Below, in pieces: positions 44,853-57,522 of a stretch of DNA of 64,000 nucleotides. Source of the DNA: Novosphingobium guangzhouense (GTDB lineage Bacteria > Pseudomonadota > Alphaproteobacteria > Sphingomonadales > Sphingomonadaceae); assembly GCF_002896965.1 (NCBI RefSeq), contig NZ_LYMM01000003.1:1-64000 (forward strand), read 5' to 3'. The notes beneath the pieces were generated by a model that was given only the letters and a program-made list of their open reading frames with translations, searched no databases and was not told the origin of the DNA. Numbering within the stretch: the first letter of the stretch is position 1; each line of letters opens with the position of its first letter. The position numbers were made by a program, and so were the translations under genes.

Positions 44853-47800
44853 TCAGCTATAGTAGTCCTGCAACGATCGCACTTCAAGTTTGCTCCCGCG
44901 AATTGTCGCAATCGCTTCCGCAGCCGCAACGCTCGCCGCCGCCGTGGTGAAGATTGAAACCTTGCCGGTGAGCGCCGAAGCACGGATCGACTGCGAATCC
45001 ACCAAGCTCTGCCAGCCTTCGGTGGTATTGAAGATCAGTGCGATCTCTCCATCGACGATCTTGTCGACGATGTGCGGGCGACCCTCTGCCACCTTATTGA
45101 CCAGATCGACCTGCAGTCCTGCTTCGGCAAGGTATTTCTGCGTGCCGCTGGTTGCGACGATACGGAAGCCCTGCTCGATCAGAGTCTTCACTGCAGGCAG
45201 GATCACCGGCTTGTCACTGTCCTTTACCGAGACGAACACCGTACCTTCCACTGGCAGCTTCATGCCGGCGCCTAGCTGGGCTTTGCCGAAGGCGCGGGCG
45301 AAATCGGCATCGATTCCCATAACTTCGCCGGTAGACTTCATCTCCGGGCTGAGAACCGGATCTACACCGGGGAAGCGGTTGAACGGGAACACCGCTTCCT
45401 TGACCGCCATGTACGGCAGATCGCGCTTGAACGGCGGGAACGTGTCCAGCTTCTCGCCTGCCATGACCCGCGCGGCGATCTTGGCGACGGGCTGGCCCAG
45501 CGCCTTGGCCACGAACGGCACGGTACGCGACGCACGCGGGTTGACCTCGATGAGGTAAACCTCGCCATCCTTCACCGCGAACTGGATGTTCATCAGGCCC
45601 TTGACGTTCAGACCGAAAGCCAGCGCTTCAGCCTGACGCTCCATCTCGACGATAATTTCGGGCGGCAGGCTGTAAGGCGGGATCGAGCAGGCGCTGTCGC
45701 CAGAGTGAATGCCCGCTTCCTCGATGTGCTGCATGACGCCGGCAACGACCACACGCTCGCCGTCACACAGGGCATCGACGTCACATTCGATCGCGTCGCG
45801 CAAATACTGGTCGATCAGCACCGGACTGTCTCCCGAAACCTGCACGGCGGTAGTGATATAATCGTCAAGCTGCTGCTCGCTGTCGACGATCTCCATCGCG
45901 CGGCCTCCGAGCACGTAGCTGGGGCGCATCAGCACCGGATAGCCAATGCGGTTGGCGACGTTCACCGCCTCGTCACGGCTGCGGGCGATGCCGTTGGCAG
46001 GCTGCTTGAGGCCCAGCTTGTCGACCAGGGCCGAGAAACGTTCACGATCTTCGGCAAGGTCGATCGCGTCGGGCGAAGTGCCGAGGATTGGAATACCTTC
46101 GTCTTCCAGCGCCTGTGCCAGCTTGAGCGGGGTCTGGCCGCCGAACTGCACCAGCACGCCGACAAGTTCGCCCTTCTGCTGTTCGACGCGCAGGATTTCC
46201 AGCACGTCTTCAGCGGTCAACGGCTCGAAGTAGAGACGGTCCGAGGTGTCGTAGTCGGTCGAAACCGTCTCGGGATTGCAGTTGACCATGATGGTCTCAT
46301 AGCCCGCCTCCGCCAGCGCGAAACAGGCGTGGACGCAGCAATAGTCGAACTCGATACCCTGCCCGATGCGGTTCGGACCGCCGCCCAGGATCACGATCTT
46401 CTTGCGATCCGACGGCATCGCCTCGTCCTCCGGTTCGCCGAAGATCGGGGCCTCATAGGTCGAATACATATACGGCGTAACCGCTTCGAACTCAGCGGCG
46501 CAACTGTCGATGCGCTTAAAGACGGGGACCACGCCCAGCTTGCGGCGAAGCTGGCGCACTTCCTTCTCGCTGGTAGCCCCCGCCATGGCGCGCAGGGCGT
46601 CATGCAGCAGGCCCGAGCGCTTGGCCTGGGTCTCGCCCAGACCGCCCGCGACGCCGACCGAACGCACCGCCAGCGTGGCGAGGCGCTTGTCGGAGAAGCC
46701 CATCGCCTTCAGCTTGCGCATGCCCGCCGCATCGTTGGGCAGGCCTTCGGCGAGGATCTTGGTTTCCTCGGCGATGATCTCCTCGATGTGGCGCAGGAAC
46801 CACTTGTCGTAGTGGGCGATGGCGTGGATCTCATCCACGGTAAAGCCTTCGCGGAAGGCCTGCGCGGCATGCAGCAGACGCTCCGGCGTGGCCTTCGAGA
46901 GCGCAGCGGTGATGACGTCGCGGCCGGCGCCTTCCAGCGCGGGCACGCGGTTGAAGCCGTCAAGGCCGGTTTCGAGGCCGCGCAATGCCTTCTGCATCGA
47001 TTCCTTGATGTTGCGGCCGATCGCCATCACTTCGCCAACCGACTTCATCGCGGTGGTGAGGTCGTTCTTGGCGCCCTTGAACTTCTCGAAGGCGAAGCGC
47101 GGGATTTTGGTGACGACATAGTCGATGGTCGGCTCGAACGCGGCAGGCGTCGCGCCGGTGATCTCGTTCATGATCTCGTCGAGCGTGTAGCCCACCGCCA
47201 ACTTGGCGGCGACGCGCGCGATCGGGAAGCCGGTGGCCTTCGACGCCAGCGCCGACGAACGCGAAACGCGCGGGTTCATCTCGATGACGATCAGGCGGCC
47301 GTCCTTGGGATTCACCGCGAACTGGACGTTCGAACCGCCGGTCTCGACGCCGATCTCACGCAGCACCTCGATCGAGGCATTGCGCATGATCTGATATTCC
47401 TTGTCGGTCAGCGTAAGCGCCGGAGCGACAGTGATCGAATCGCCCGTATGGACGCCCATCGGATCGACGTTCTCGATCGAGCAGATGATGATGCAGTTGT
47501 CATGGCGGTCGCGCACGACCTCCATCTCGTATTCCTTCCAGCCGAGCAGCGATTCCTCGATGAGGACTTCGGTGGTCGGCGAAGCATCAAGGCCCGAACG
47601 CACGATCGCCTCGAACTCGGCCTTGTTGTAGGCGATGCCGCCGCCGGTGCCGCCCATGGTGAAGCTGGGGCGGATGATCGAAGGAAGGCCGGTGGTTTCC
47701 AGCACCTTGAACGCTTCGTCCAGTGTATGCGCCACGCCCGAACGCGCCGAGTTGAGGCCGATCTTGTCCATTGCGTCGCGGAAACGCTGGCGATCCTCGG

Positions 47801-48176
47801 CCTTGTCGATAGCATCGGCATCGGCGCCGATCATCTGGACGCCGAACTTCTCCAGCGTACCGTCGTTGAACAGCGCCAGCGCGCAGTTCAGCGCGGTCTG
47901 GCCGCCCATCGTCGGGAGCACCGCGTCGGGGCGCTCCTTCTCGATGATGCGCGCGACGACCTCGGGAGTGATCGGCTCAACGTAAGTCGCATCGGCCATG
48001 TCCGGGTCGGTCATGATCGTGGCGGGGTTCGAGTTGACCAGGATCACCCGGTAACCGTCCTCCTTCAGCGCCTTGATCGCCTGGGTGCCCGAATAGTCGA
48101 ACTCGCAGGCCTGACCAATGATGATCGGGCCTGCGCCGATGACGAGGATCGAGGAGATGTCGGTGCGCTTTGGCAT
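44853..48176 (-). CDS. carB: carbamoyl-phosphate synthase large subunit
   Basis: CarB makes carbamoyl phosphate for pyrimidine and arginine synthesis from bicarbonate, two ATP and ammonia tunnelled from CarA. The 1107-residue protein has two ATP-grasp halves. The first starts [19 protein letters not shown], the second [22 protein letters not shown]-terminal MGS-like allosteric domain follows (VIATSGTQ-type region, here [17 protein letters not shown]). AGGAAAG before ATG 48176 sets the start. It is separated from carA by one unknown gene. Confidence 0.98.
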   Translation of the reverse strand: MPKRTDISSILVIGAGPIIIGQACEFDYSGTQAIKALKEDGYRVILVNSNPATIMTDPDMADATYVEPITPEVVARIIEKERPDAVLPTMGGQTALNCALALFNDGTLEKFGVQMIGADADAIDKAEDRQRFRDAMDKIGLNSARSGVAHTLDEAFKVLETTGLPSIIRPSFTMGGTGGGIAYNKAEFEAIVRSGLDASPTTEVLIEESLLGWKEYEMEVVRDRHDNCIIICSIENVDPMGVHTGDSITVAPALTLTDKEYQIMRNASIEVLREIGVETGGSNVQFAVNPKDGRLIVIEMNPRVSRSSALASKATGFPIARVAAKLAVGYTLDEIMNEITGATPAAFEPTIDYVVTKIPRFAFEKFKGAKNDLTTAMKSVGEVMAIGRNIKESMQKALRGLETGLDGFNRVPALEGAGRDVITAALSKATPERLLHAAQAFREGFTVDEIHAIAHYDKWFLRHIEEIIAEETKILAEGLPNDAAGMRKLKAMGFSDKRLATLAVRSVGVAGGLGETQAKRSGLLHDALRAMAGATSEKEVRQLRRKLGVVPVFKRIDSCAAEFEAVTPYMYSTYEAPIFGEPEDEAMPSDRKKIVILGGGPNRIGQGIEFDYCCVHACFALAEAGYETIMVNCNPETVSTDYDTSDRLYFEPLTAEDVLEILRVEQQKGELVGVLVQFGGQTPLKLAQALEDEGIPILGTSPDAIDLAEDRERFSALVDKLGLKQPANGIARSRDEAVNVANRIGYPVLMRPSYVLGGRAMEIVDSEQQLDDYITTAVQVSGDSPVLIDQYLRDAIECDVDALCDGERVVVAGVMQHIEEAGIHSGDSACSIPPYSLPPEIIVEMERQAEALAFGLNVKGLMNIQFAVKDGEVYLIEVNPRASRTVPFVAKALGQPVAKIAARVMAGEKLDTFPPFKRDLPYMAVKEAVFPFNRFPGVDPVLSPEMKSTGEVMGIDADFARAFGKAQLGAGMKLPVEGTVFVSVKDSDKPVILPAVKTLIEQGFRIVATSGTQKYLAEAGLQVDLVNKVAEGRPHIVDKIVDGEIALIFNTTEGWQSLVDSQSIRASALTGKVSIFTTAAASVAAAEAIATIRGSKLEVRSLQDYYS

Positions 48177-48213
48177 GGGCTTTCCTGGGTGTCCTGTGTG
48201 TCTTGTAATGCGA

Positions 48214-48597
48214 TCAGGTGGCCGCTGCCACCAGATCGCCAAAAGCCTTGTCCCAATATTCGGGATCGGCTTTCGCGTGCTGGATGATGGGATTGGCGTC
48301 CTGCTCCGCGCGAATGACTTCGCGGAAACGATCAGCCTGGAACTGATGCATCGAGCCGCCGTACTCGCCCTGGCTGGTGGACCAGGCGCCCGCTTCGATC
48401 ATGCGATCGATGAAGGACTTGCCGGCTTCCTTGGAGTGCTTGCGCACCTTCGGGCCGAACTTGCGAACAGCGACAGAGACCTTGTCCTCGAATATGAGCT
48501 GCAGCTCACCGTAAGGATAGAAGCGCGGCGCGACCGATAGTTCGGACGCCGGCCCGGCGACGTAATAGGCGATCATGTGGTCGATCAGAGCGGACAT
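48214..48597 (-). CDS. unknown conserved-looking protein between carA and carB
   Basis: The 127-residue protein begins [20 protein letters not shown], continues with [20 protein letters not shown] and the basic [19 protein letters not shown], and is soluble by composition. I recognise no domain. ATG 48597 is chosen because AAAGG lies about eight bases before it; a GTG at 48606 is also in frame. It is co-directional with carA and carB, 147 bases from carA and 37 from carB, so it is probably in the carAB transcript. Confidence 0.7.
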   Translation of the reverse strand: MSALIDHMIAYYVAGPASELSVAPRFYPYGELQLIFEDKVSVAVRKFGPKVRKHSKEAGKSFIDRMIEAGAWSTSQGEYGGSMHQFQADRFREVIRAEQDANPIIQHAKADPEYWDKAFGDLVAAAT

Positions 48598-48744
48598 TTC
48601 AGACACCTTTCATTTTTTTCAGGTGCCTGGATGCATAAGCAATCCGCCGTGCCGGGTCGAAAGCTCCCTTGAGCGCACCGGCAATCATCGCCGATGCGTG
48701 GAACGACGCGAACGCCGCCGAGGGAGCCTGACCCGCTGCGACCA

Positions 48745-49911
48745 TCAGCCGAGCATGCCCACGAACTTCTCGAACAGGTAGAAGCTGTCCTGCGGGCCGG
48801 GGCTTGCCTCGGGGTGGTACTGGACGCCGAAGGCGCGCTTGCCCTTGATCGCGATACCGCAGTTGGTGCCGTCGAACAGCGAGACGTGGGTTTCCTCGAC
48901 GTTGTCCGGCAAGCAGGTGTTATCCACGGCAAAGCCATGGTTCATCGAGGTGATCTCGACCACGCCGTCGGCATGGCGCTTGACCGGGTGGTTGGCGCCG
49001 CGATGCCCCTGGAACATCTTGCTGGTCTTCGCGCCCGCCGCGATACCCAGCATCTGGTGGCCAAGGCAAATGCCGAACACCGGCATGTCACGCTCCAGCA
49101 GCGCCGCAATGACGGGAACCGCATAAGCGCCGGTAGCTGCCGGATCGCCGGGGCCGTTCGAAAGAAACACGCCAGCCGGTTCAAGCGACAGGATGGTTTC
49201 CAGCGAGGTTTCGGCCGGAACCACGGTGACCCGCGCGCCTGCCTTCACGAGATTGCGGAAGATGTTGTCCTTGGCGCCGTAGTCGATCGCGACGACGTGC
49301 GGACGGGTTTCGCCTTCAGCGGCGCCGTAGCCCTCGCCCAGCGTCCAGGTCGAACCTTCCCACCCCTGCTGGATTTCGCGGCTGACCAGCTTGGCAAGGT
49401 CCATGCCTTCGAGGCCCGGCCATTCCTGCGCGCGCTTGATCAGCGCGGGGATGTCGAACTCGCCTTCGGGATTGTGGGCGATGACCGCGTTGGGTGCACC
49501 GGCGGTGCGGATGCGGCGGGTCAATGCGCGGGTATCGACACCCGAAAGACCGACCTTACCCTTATTCGCCAGCCATTCGCTGTAGCCACCGGCAGACCGG
49601 AAGTTCGACGGCAATGTCACGTCTTCGCGGACGACGCAGCCGACGGCACCGTCGACCAGCGATTCGAGGTCCTCCTCGTTCACGCCGACATTGCCGATGT
49701 GCGGGAAAGTGAAAGTGACGATCTGGCCTGCGTAGGACGGGTCGGTCATGACCTCCTGGTAGCCGGTCATGGACGTGTTGAAGCAGACTTCACCCACGGC
49801 CTCGCCGACATGACCGAAACCACGTCCCCAAACGACGTGTCCGTCGCTGAGAACCAGAACGCCCGTTGCCCCTTCGGGTTTGGGCGCAAGCAAAGATGCG
49901 GCGTCGGCCAT
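48745..49911 (-). CDS. carA: carbamoyl-phosphate synthase small subunit
   Basis: CarA hydrolyses glutamine and passes ammonia to CarB. The 388-residue protein has the CarA-specific N-terminal domain (GEVCFNTSMTGYQEVMTDPS) and a class I glutaminase domain. The glutaminase has the nucleophile in GICLGHQ and the His-Glu pair in YHPEASPGP. The order carA, unknown gene, carB is kept on the minus strand. It is divergent from yqeY with 182 bases between. Confidence 0.98.
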   Translation of the reverse strand: MADAASLLAPKPEGATGVLVLSDGHVVWGRGFGHVGEAVGEVCFNTSMTGYQEVMTDPSYAGQIVTFTFPHIGNVGVNEEDLESLVDGAVGCVVREDVTLPSNFRSAGGYSEWLANKGKVGLSGVDTRALTRRIRTAGAPNAVIAHNPEGEFDIPALIKRAQEWPGLEGMDLAKLVSREIQQGWEGSTWTLGEGYGAAEGETRPHVVAIDYGAKDNIFRNLVKAGARVTVVPAETSLETILSLEPAGVFLSNGPGDPAATGAYAVPVIAALLERDMPVFGICLGHQMLGIAAGAKTSKMFQGHRGANHPVKRHADGVVEITSMNHGFAVDNTCLPDNVEETHVSLFDGTNCGIAIKGKRAFGVQYHPEASPGPQDSFYLFEKFVGMLG

Positions 49912-49961
49912 GGTGGGTCGCTCCGTTGACGGCGTTTCTAACGTTGTGTGCTAAGACGCGG

Positions 49962-49990
49962 CCGCTAGACACGGTTGTGCATCGCGTCAA
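49962..49990 (-). promoter_or_regulatory. candidate sigma-70 promoter of carA
   Basis: On the minus strand TTGACG (49990-49985) and TAGCGG (49967-49962) are 17 bases apart, and the predicted start lies about 45 bases before the carA ATG. The -35 box is good and the -10 box weak, as is common in this group. Confidence 0.45.
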
Positions 49991-50093
49991 GGTGCGGGGG
50001 TGCAATTTGGGCGCACACGTGCAAATCGGCGCGCAGGTTGCTAGCTTCGTACGCACGCGACACCCCGTTCACTCAAGACATTGCAGGAAACCC

Positions 50094-50546
50094 ATGCTTC
50101 GTGATTCGATCAAGGCCGCACAGATCACCGCCATGAAGGCCGGTGAAAAGCAGCGCCTCGCCACTGTCCGCCTCATCCTCGCAAAGATCAAGGACCGCGA
50201 CATCGAACTGCGCACCGCCGACACCACGCCGGACGACGACGCGCTGGTGATCGACGTGCTGCAGAAAATGGTGAAGCAGCGCCGCGAATCGATCACCCTG
50301 TTCGAACAGGGCGGCCGCCCGGAGAAAGCCGCCGAGGAACAGGCCGAACTGGAAGTCATCGAAACCTTCCTCCCCGCCCAGCTGACCGAGGAAGAAACCA
50401 AGGCCGCCATCGAGGCGATCAAGGCCGAAACCGGCGCGGCGGGCATGAAGGACATGGGCAAGGTCATGGGCGAACTGAAGGCCCGCCACGGCACCGTGCT
50501 CGACATGACGAAGGCCAGCGGTTGGGTGAAGGAAGCGCTGGTTTAA
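50094..50546 (+). CDS. GatB/YqeY domain protein
   Basis: The 150-residue protein is a stand-alone YqeY domain: LRDSIKAAQITAMKAGEKQR, RLATVRLILAKIKDRDIELR, QRRESITLFEQGGR, and the C-terminal MGKVMGELKARHGTVLDM. This module also ends the GatB subunit of the tRNA amidotransferase, where it contacts tRNA. The role of the free form is not settled. It heads a yqeY-dnaG-rpoD arrangement that is common in alphaproteobacteria. A GCAGGAAA lies before ATG 50094. Confidence 0.93.
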   Translation: MLRDSIKAAQITAMKAGEKQRLATVRLILAKIKDRDIELRTADTTPDDDALVIDVLQKMVKQRRESITLFEQGGRPEKAAEEQAELEVIETFLPAQLTEEETKAAIEAIKAETGAAGMKDMGKVMGELKARHGTVLDMTKASGWVKEALV

Positions 50547-50570
50547 CGCTGCTGGCAGGCGGCAGGGCCC

Positions 50571-52445
50571 GTGCTCACTCCTCAATGGCTCGACCAGCTT
50601 CGGTCCCGCGTCACACTCTCCGCGCTGATTGGCCGCTCTGTGCGGCTGCAGAAGGCGGGGCGTGAGCATCGGGCCTGCTGCCCCTTCCACAACGAGAATT
50701 CCCCCAGCTTCTACGTCAACGACGAGAAAGCCTTCTATCACTGTTTCGGCTGCGGCGCTCATGGCGACGCAATCCGCTGGATGACCGACCACCAGGGCCT
50801 GGCTTTCATGGACGCGGTGAAGGAACTGGCCGCAGAAGCCGGGATGGACGTTCCCGCCCCTGACCCGAAAATGGCAAAGGCTGCAGAAAAGCGCGACAGC
50901 CTTTACGACGTGATGGCGGCCGCTCAGGAGTGGTTCAAGGCAAGTCTCTCCGGCACCGAAGGGACTGCGGCACGCGCCTACCTCGCCACGCGCTGCTTCG
51001 ACTCGCATACCGTCCAGCGATTCGGTTTCGGCTATGCGCCTGAAGGGCGCCAGGCGCTGAAGGAAGCCCTGTCCCGTTTCCCGGAAAGCATGCTCGTCGA
51101 AGCCGGACTGCGCATCGCGGTCGAAGAGCGCGACCCTTACGACCGTTTCCGCGGCCGCCTGATGCTGCCTATCGAGGATGCTCGCGGCCGGGTCATCGCG
51201 TTCGGTGGACGTATATTGGCCAAGGGCAAGTCGGATGCCCCGAAGTACCTGAACTCGCCTGACACTCCGCTCTTCGATAAGGGGCGCACCCTCTACAACC
51301 TGCACCGTGCCGCGCCCGCCGCGCGCCAGTCCGGTCGGATGGTCGTGGTGGAGGGCTACATGGACGTGATCGCTCTTGCGGCTGCGGGAATCGCGGATGC
51401 CGTGGCCCCGCTCGGCACCGCCCTGACCGAACAGCAGATCGAAATGCTCTGGCGCCACGTGGAAATGCCGACGCTGTGCTTCGATGGCGACGCGGCCGGG
51501 CAACGTGCCGCCATGCGCGCGATAACCCGCGCTCTGCCGCTGCTGCGCCCTGCCCATTCCTTGCGAATCGTCCGGCTGCCCGAAGGGCTCGACCCTGACG
51601 ATCTCATCAAGCAACGCGGCCCACGCGCAATGGAAGACCTTCTTGGCGAAGCGAAATCCCTGGTCGATGTGCTGTGGGAGGCAGAGCGCGATGCCATCCC
51701 GCTCAACACACCCGAGGACAAGGCGGGCCTCAAAGCGCGCCTGATGGCGCATGTGGAAACCATCCAGCATCCTGACATCGCCGGGCTCTATCGTCGCGAA
51801 TTGCAGGATCGCTATTCCGAGTTCGCATTCCCTCGCCGGGAGAATCGCTGGCAGCAGCAGGGCAGCGGAAACTTCCAGCCCCGCAGCAACGCCCGCGGCG
51901 GCGGCAAGTGGAACGGCAAGCCCAGCCCTGCCCCCTCGGCGCCCGAATCGATCAACCGCCTGAATAACCGATTCGCGCAGGGTGGAACGCGGGATGCTCT
52001 CTCGGCAGCGGTCATTGCCGGACTGATTCGCTGGCCCTCTCTGCTTGCCCGTCACGCAGAAGCGCTGGCGCGTTCACCGGGTCTCGACCAGCGCTTTGAA
52101 ACGCTGGTCGATTGCTGCGGTGCAGCCGACACGCTTGAAACCGCCGTTCTCACTACCATATTGCGCGATAACGGCCTGGAGCAACCCACGGCTGCCGAGT
52201 ACGCGGGCCTGCGGTTCGGCTTCCTGATTCCCGATACCAGCGAGGAACAGGCGGCGGCCGAACTGGCGCAGGCGATCGATCTCCTGATCGAGCGCCCGGT
52301 GCTCGAAGCGGCCCTGGCGAAAGCAACGGCGCGGTTCGAATCAGAGCTTTCCGACTCGGCATTCGCGGAACAGCAGCGACTGTTGAAGAGAAAGCTGGAA
52401 TTCGACAGCCGCCTCAGGCAAATGGCAACCAGACATGCGTCGTGA
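50571..52445 (+). CDS. dnaG: DNA primase
   Basis: DnaG makes RNA primers at the replication fork. The 624-residue protein has the N-terminal zinc ribbon Cys37-x2-His40...Cys58-x2-Cys61 (CCPFHNENSPSF, HCFGCG). The TOPRIM core follows (VVVEGYMDVIALAAAGI with the acidic EGYMD, and CFDGDAAGQRA). A Gly/Asn/Arg-rich linker around residues 425-455 leads to a C-terminal helicase-binding domain. GTG 50571 with AGGG upstream starts the gene 24 bases after yqeY. The rpoD -10 element follows directly after the stop. Confidence 0.97.
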   Translation: MLTPQWLDQLRSRVTLSALIGRSVRLQKAGREHRACCPFHNENSPSFYVNDEKAFYHCFGCGAHGDAIRWMTDHQGLAFMDAVKELAAEAGMDVPAPDPKMAKAAEKRDSLYDVMAAAQEWFKASLSGTEGTAARAYLATRCFDSHTVQRFGFGYAPEGRQALKEALSRFPESMLVEAGLRIAVEERDPYDRFRGRLMLPIEDARGRVIAFGGRILAKGKSDAPKYLNSPDTPLFDKGRTLYNLHRAAPAARQSGRMVVVEGYMDVIALAAAGIADAVAPLGTALTEQQIEMLWRHVEMPTLCFDGDAAGQRAAMRAITRALPLLRPAHSLRIVRLPEGLDPDDLIKQRGPRAMEDLLGEAKSLVDVLWEAERDAIPLNTPEDKAGLKARLMAHVETIQHPDIAGLYRRELQDRYSEFAFPRRENRWQQQGSGNFQPRSNARGGGKWNGKPSPAPSAPESINRLNNRFAQGGTRDALSAAVIAGLIRWPSLLARHAEALARSPGLDQRFETLVDCCGAADTLETAVLTTILRDNGLEQPTAAEYAGLRFGFLIPDTSEEQAAAELAQAIDLLIERPVLEAALAKATARFESELSDSAFAEQQRLLKRKLEFDSRLRQMATRHAS

Positions 52446-52448
52446 TTG

Positions 52449-52454
52449 TATAAT
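52449..52454 (+). promoter_or_regulatory. perfect TATAAT box between dnaG and rpoD
   Basis: TATAAT begins four bases after the dnaG stop in an AT-rich island (TTGTATAATTATACC). A start near 52461 would give rpoD an 18-base leader to ATG 52479. No matching -35 is visible at 16-18 bases, so it may be an extended or activator-dependent promoter. Confidence 0.5.
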
Positions 52455-52478
52455 TATACCAGGTCCAACGACTGCACG

Positions 52479-54533
<2,055 letters not shown>

Positions 54534-54555
54534 GGTTTGGAAGAGCGACAAAGAA

Positions 54556-54581
54556 AAGCCCCGCTTCGGCGGGGCTTTTTT
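54556..54581 (+). terminator. rho-independent terminator after rpoD
   Basis: GCCCCGC-TTCG-GCGGGGC (54558-54575) is a perfect 7-bp stem with a stable TTCG tetraloop, followed by six T. Confidence 0.95.
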
Positions 54582-54605
54582 GTAACTTCAGTCTGGCCAA
54601 GCGCG

Positions 54606-54854
54606 TTACCGCCGACATTCGCCCTGCCCGATCACCCGGTAGCCATCTGCCCGAGCCATGCACGCATTGCTGAATGTCTGACGGCGCTCCCGCTTCTCTC
54701 CGCAAACCGGCGCGTATTCGCGGGTACACATGGCCGGCTTTTTCGACGGCGGCTGTGGCGGCGAAGGCCGATCAGGAGCGGGCATCGTTTCCAGGCAACC
54801 CGCCAACGCGAGCACCCCGACCATACTCAACACCGAAAGCAGAGGTCGCTTCAT
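54606..54854 (-). CDS. lipoprotein with a Kazal-type inhibitor domain
   Basis: The 82-residue protein has a lipoprotein signal (GVLALAGC, Cys20), a Pro-rich linker (PAPDRPSPPQPPSKKP) and a C-terminal four-cysteine module: Cys43, Cys51, Cys65, Cys80. The module wording CTREYAPVCG ... TFSNACMARADGY ... GQGEC follows the Kazal_2 pattern. Kazal domains inhibit serine proteases; a surface-anchored bacterial form could protect against own or foreign proteases, but no inhibition is shown. ATG 54854 is chosen from the signal peptide. It is divergent from rpiB. Confidence 0.8.
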   Translation of the reverse strand: MKRPLLSVLSMVGVLALAGCLETMPAPDRPSPPQPPSKKPAMCTREYAPVCGEKRERRQTFSNACMARADGYRVIGQGECRR

Positions 54855-55034
54855 GGTTGGCACCCTTCCGAAAAAAAACACGCTTCTGCACATAGATAGT
54901 TCGCCGCACGCGATACCTCTGCAAGCGCTCTTTCACCTTCTATCTCTTCCACGTGTCCGCCGCACTGGCAATATTGCAGACTCGCGACTAAGGGAGCCGC
55001 AAACGAATCCCTCGCAGGAAGGAAGCACGCTCCC

Positions 55035-55472
55035 ATGCGTATCGCGATCGCATCCGATCACGCCGCCGTCGACCTCAAGGCGACCTTGCGCGAATACCTC
55101 ATCGAAGCTGGGCACGAAGTCGCCGACCTCGGCCCTGAGACGGCTGACCGGGTGGACTATCCCGATTACGGCTACAAGCTGGCCTCGGTCGTCGCGGACG
55201 GCACCGTGCAGTTCGGCGTCGCCCTTTGCGGATCGGGCATCGGCATCTCGATCGCGGTCAACCGGGACCCCGCATGCCGCTGTGCGCTGGTGAGCGAACC
55301 GCTTTCGGCAGCCCTCGCACGCGAACACAATAACGCCAACGTCATCGCCATGGGCGCGCGCCTGACCGGAGAAGACATGGCCAAGGCCTGCCTCGATGCC
55401 TTCCTTTCCACCGAGTTCGGCGGCGGCCGCCATGCAGGCCGCGTCGACAAGCTCTCCAATCCGTCGTTCTGA
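55035..55472 (+). CDS. rpiB: ribose 5-phosphate isomerase B
   Basis: RpiB interconverts ribose 5-phosphate and ribulose 5-phosphate. The 145-residue protein has [28 protein letters not shown], the active-site stretch [15 protein letters not shown] (catalytic Cys in LCGSG) and [14 protein letters not shown]. It is the first gene of a tight operon with glyA, a small membrane protein, nrdR and trmJ, a neighbourhood typical of alphaproteobacteria. Confidence 0.96.
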   Translation: MRIAIASDHAAVDLKATLREYLIEAGHEVADLGPETADRVDYPDYGYKLASVVADGTVQFGVALCGSGIGISIAVNRDPACRCALVSEPLSAALAREHNNANVIAMGARLTGEDMAKACLDAFLSTEFGGGRHAGRVDKLSNPSF

Positions 55473-55486
55473 AGGAGCCAGTGAAC

Positions 55487-56785
55487 ATGACCGTAGAAAC
55501 CGCCATCCGTTCCCCCGGCTTCTTCACCGACAGCATCGCGCAGAGCGACCCGGACGTCGCAAAGGCCATCGGCCACGAACTGAAGCGTGAGCGCAAGCAG
55601 ATCGAACTGATCGCTTCCGAAAACATCGTCTCCAAGGCCGTGCTTGAAGCGCAGGGCTCAGTGCTGACCAACAAGTACGCCGAAGGCTATCCCGGCAAGC
55701 GCTACTATCAGGGCTGCGAACCTTCGGACGAAGTCGAAACCCTTGCAATCGAACGCGCCAAGCAGCTGTTCGACTGTGGCTTCGCGAACGTCCAGCCCCA
55801 CTCTGGCGCACAGGCCAACGGCGCGGTGCTGCTGGCGACCGTCAAGCCCGGCGATACCGTCATGGGCATGAGCCTCGATGCCGGTGGGCACCTTACGCAC
55901 GGCGCCAAGGCCGCGCTCTCGGGCAAGTGGTTCAACGCTGTACAATACGGCGTAACCAAGGACACGCACCTGATCGACTACGATCAGGTCGAGGCACTGG
56001 CCCGCGAACATAACCCCAAGCTGATCATCGCGGGCGGCTCTGCCTATCCGCGCGTGATCGACTTCAAGCGCATGCGCGAGATCGCGGATGCCGTCGGCGC
56101 CATCTTCCAGGTCGACATGGCGCACTTTGCTGGCCTCGTCGCGGCCGGCCTGCACCCCTCGCCTTTCCCGCATGCACACATCGCCACCACCACCACCCAC
56201 AAGACTCTGCGCGGGCCGCGTGGCGGCATGATCCTGACCAATGACGAAGCGCTGGCCAAGAAGATCAACTCGGCAGTGTTCCCCGGCCTTCAGGGTGGCC
56301 CGCTGATGCACGTCGTTGCCGCAAAAGCGGTCGCCTTCGGTGAAGCGCTGCGCCCTGAATTCAAGGAATACGCTGCGCGCGTGATCGAGAATGCCAAGGT
56401 TCTGGCCGACACCCTCAAGGCGCGTGGCGCAGCGATCGTTTCGGGCGGTACCGACACCCACCTCGCGCTCGTCGACCTCTCGCCGCTTGGCGTCACCGGC
56501 AAGGACGCCGATGAAGCGCTGGAGCGTGCGGGCATCACCTGCAACAAGAACGGCATCCCGTTCGACCCCCTGCCGCCGATGAAGACCAGCGGCATCCGCG
56601 TCGGTTCGCCCGCCGGCACCACCCGCGGATTCGGCCCGGAGGAGTTCCGCGAAATCGGCAACATGGTCGCCGACGTCCTAGACGGCCTTGCCAAGTGCGG
56701 TGAAGCAGGAGACGCTCAGGTGGAGCAGAACGTTCGCACGCGCGTTGAAGCGCTGTGTGATCGTTTCCCCATCTACGAGGACTAA
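55487..56785 (+). CDS. glyA: serine hydroxymethyltransferase
   Basis: GlyA converts serine and tetrahydrofolate to glycine and methylene-tetrahydrofolate, the main one-carbon source. The 432-residue protein has [36 protein letters not shown], the PLP lysine in [14 protein letters not shown], and [21 protein letters not shown] lies nine bases before ATG 55487; the GTG at 55481 is too close to it. No glycine riboswitch is visible in the 14-base gap after rpiB. Confidence 0.98.
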   Translation: MTVETAIRSPGFFTDSIAQSDPDVAKAIGHELKRERKQIELIASENIVSKAVLEAQGSVLTNKYAEGYPGKRYYQGCEPSDEVETLAIERAKQLFDCGFANVQPHSGAQANGAVLLATVKPGDTVMGMSLDAGGHLTHGAKAALSGKWFNAVQYGVTKDTHLIDYDQVEALAREHNPKLIIAGGSAYPRVIDFKRMREIADAVGAIFQVDMAHFAGLVAAGLHPSPFPHAHIATTTTHKTLRGPRGGMILTNDEALAKKINSAVFPGLQGGPLMHVVAAKAVAFGEALRPEFKEYAARVIENAKVLADTLKARGAAIVSGGTDTHLALVDLSPLGVTGKDADEALERAGITCNKNGIPFDPLPPMKTSGIRVGSPAGTTRGFGPEEFREIGNMVADVLDGLAKCGEAGDAQVEQNVRTRVEALCDRFPIYED

Positions 56786-56789
56786 GTCT

Positions 56790-57017
56790 ATGACCGACCC
56801 GCAGCGCCCCAACCAGACCGGTGATTTCGTGACCGATGCGCGTCAGGAACTTGCCGGAATGCTTGCAGACGGGATGGATCATCCCTCGACCAAGCCGGTA
56901 CTGATATGGGGCGCTGCGGGCGCGGTTGCGGGCGCATTTTTGCCCTTTGTTTCCATCGGCCTTGGGTTGGCGGCAGGCGCAGGGTATAAGTTCTACAAGC
57001 GCGTTCGCCCCGACTGA
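56790..57017 (+). CDS. small protein with a glycine-zipper membrane segment
   Basis: The 75-residue protein has a charged start (TDPQRPNQTGDFVTDARQEL) and a hydrophobic Gly/Ala-rich segment at about 43-66 (GAAGAVAGAFLPFVSIGLGL), ending YKFYKRVRPD. No family is recognised. It lies four bases after glyA and 28 before nrdR, so it belongs to the operon. GAGGA lies before the ATG. Confidence 0.7.
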   Translation: MTDPQRPNQTGDFVTDARQELAGMLADGMDHPSTKPVLIWGAAGAVAGAFLPFVSIGLGLAAGAGYKFYKRVRPD

Positions 57018-57045
57018 GACTGAACTATTGAAAGTATCTATCTGA

Positions 57046-57522
57046 ATGCGCTGTCCTTTTTGCGCCCACGACGATTCCCAGGTCAAGGACAGCCGCCCGA
57101 CCGAGGATGCCACCGCGATCCGTCGCCGTCGCCAGTGTTCCAGCTGCGGCGCCCGCTTCACGACGTTCGAGCGCGTGCAACTGCGCGAGATCGTGGTGGT
57201 CAAGAGTAACGATGCCGATGGCCATGAACGCCGCGAGCCGTTCGACCGCGCCAAGATCGAGCAGTCGGTCACCCTTGCCTGCCGCAAGCGCGGGATCGAT
57301 CGCGAGAAGATCGAGCGACTGGTTTCCGGTGTCCAGCGTCAGGTCGAAACCATCGGCGAAAACGAGGTGCCTTCGCGTACTATCGGCGAACTGGTGATGG
57401 AAGGGCTGCGTCAGCTCGATTCGGTGGCCTATATCCGCTTCGCCAGCGTCTACCGCGCCTTCAACGAGGCGAAGGATTTCGAAGAATTTGCAGGGACCGT
57501 GCGCGATGTCGGCGTCAATTGA
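57046..57522 (+). CDS. nrdR: ribonucleotide reductase repressor NrdR
   Basis: NrdR senses ATP and dATP and represses ribonucleotide reductase genes by binding NrdR boxes. The 158-residue protein has the zinc ribbon Cys3/Cys6/Cys31/Cys34 ([23 protein letters not shown]) and an ATP-cone domain from about residue 46. The glyA-nrdR linkage is widespread. Its end overlaps the trmJ start by 17 bases. Confidence 0.97.
   Translation: MRCPFCAHDDSQVKDSRPTEDATAIRRRRQCSSCGARFTTFERVQLREIVVVKSNDADGHERREPFDRAKIEQSVTLACRKRGIDREKIERLVSGVQRQVETIGENEVPSRTIGELVMEGLRQLDSVAYIRFASVYRAFNEAKDFEEFAGTVRDVGVN

Noticed and set aside
45705..48287. An 860-codon open frame opposite carB
   Set aside because: It has no recognisable domain, is rich in Arg, Ala and His as expected of antisense reading, and lies wholly over carB.
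54966..54978. A second sigma-54-like site (TGGCA...TTGCA) before rpiB
   Set aside because: The spacing between the two halves is too short for a -24/-12 element.
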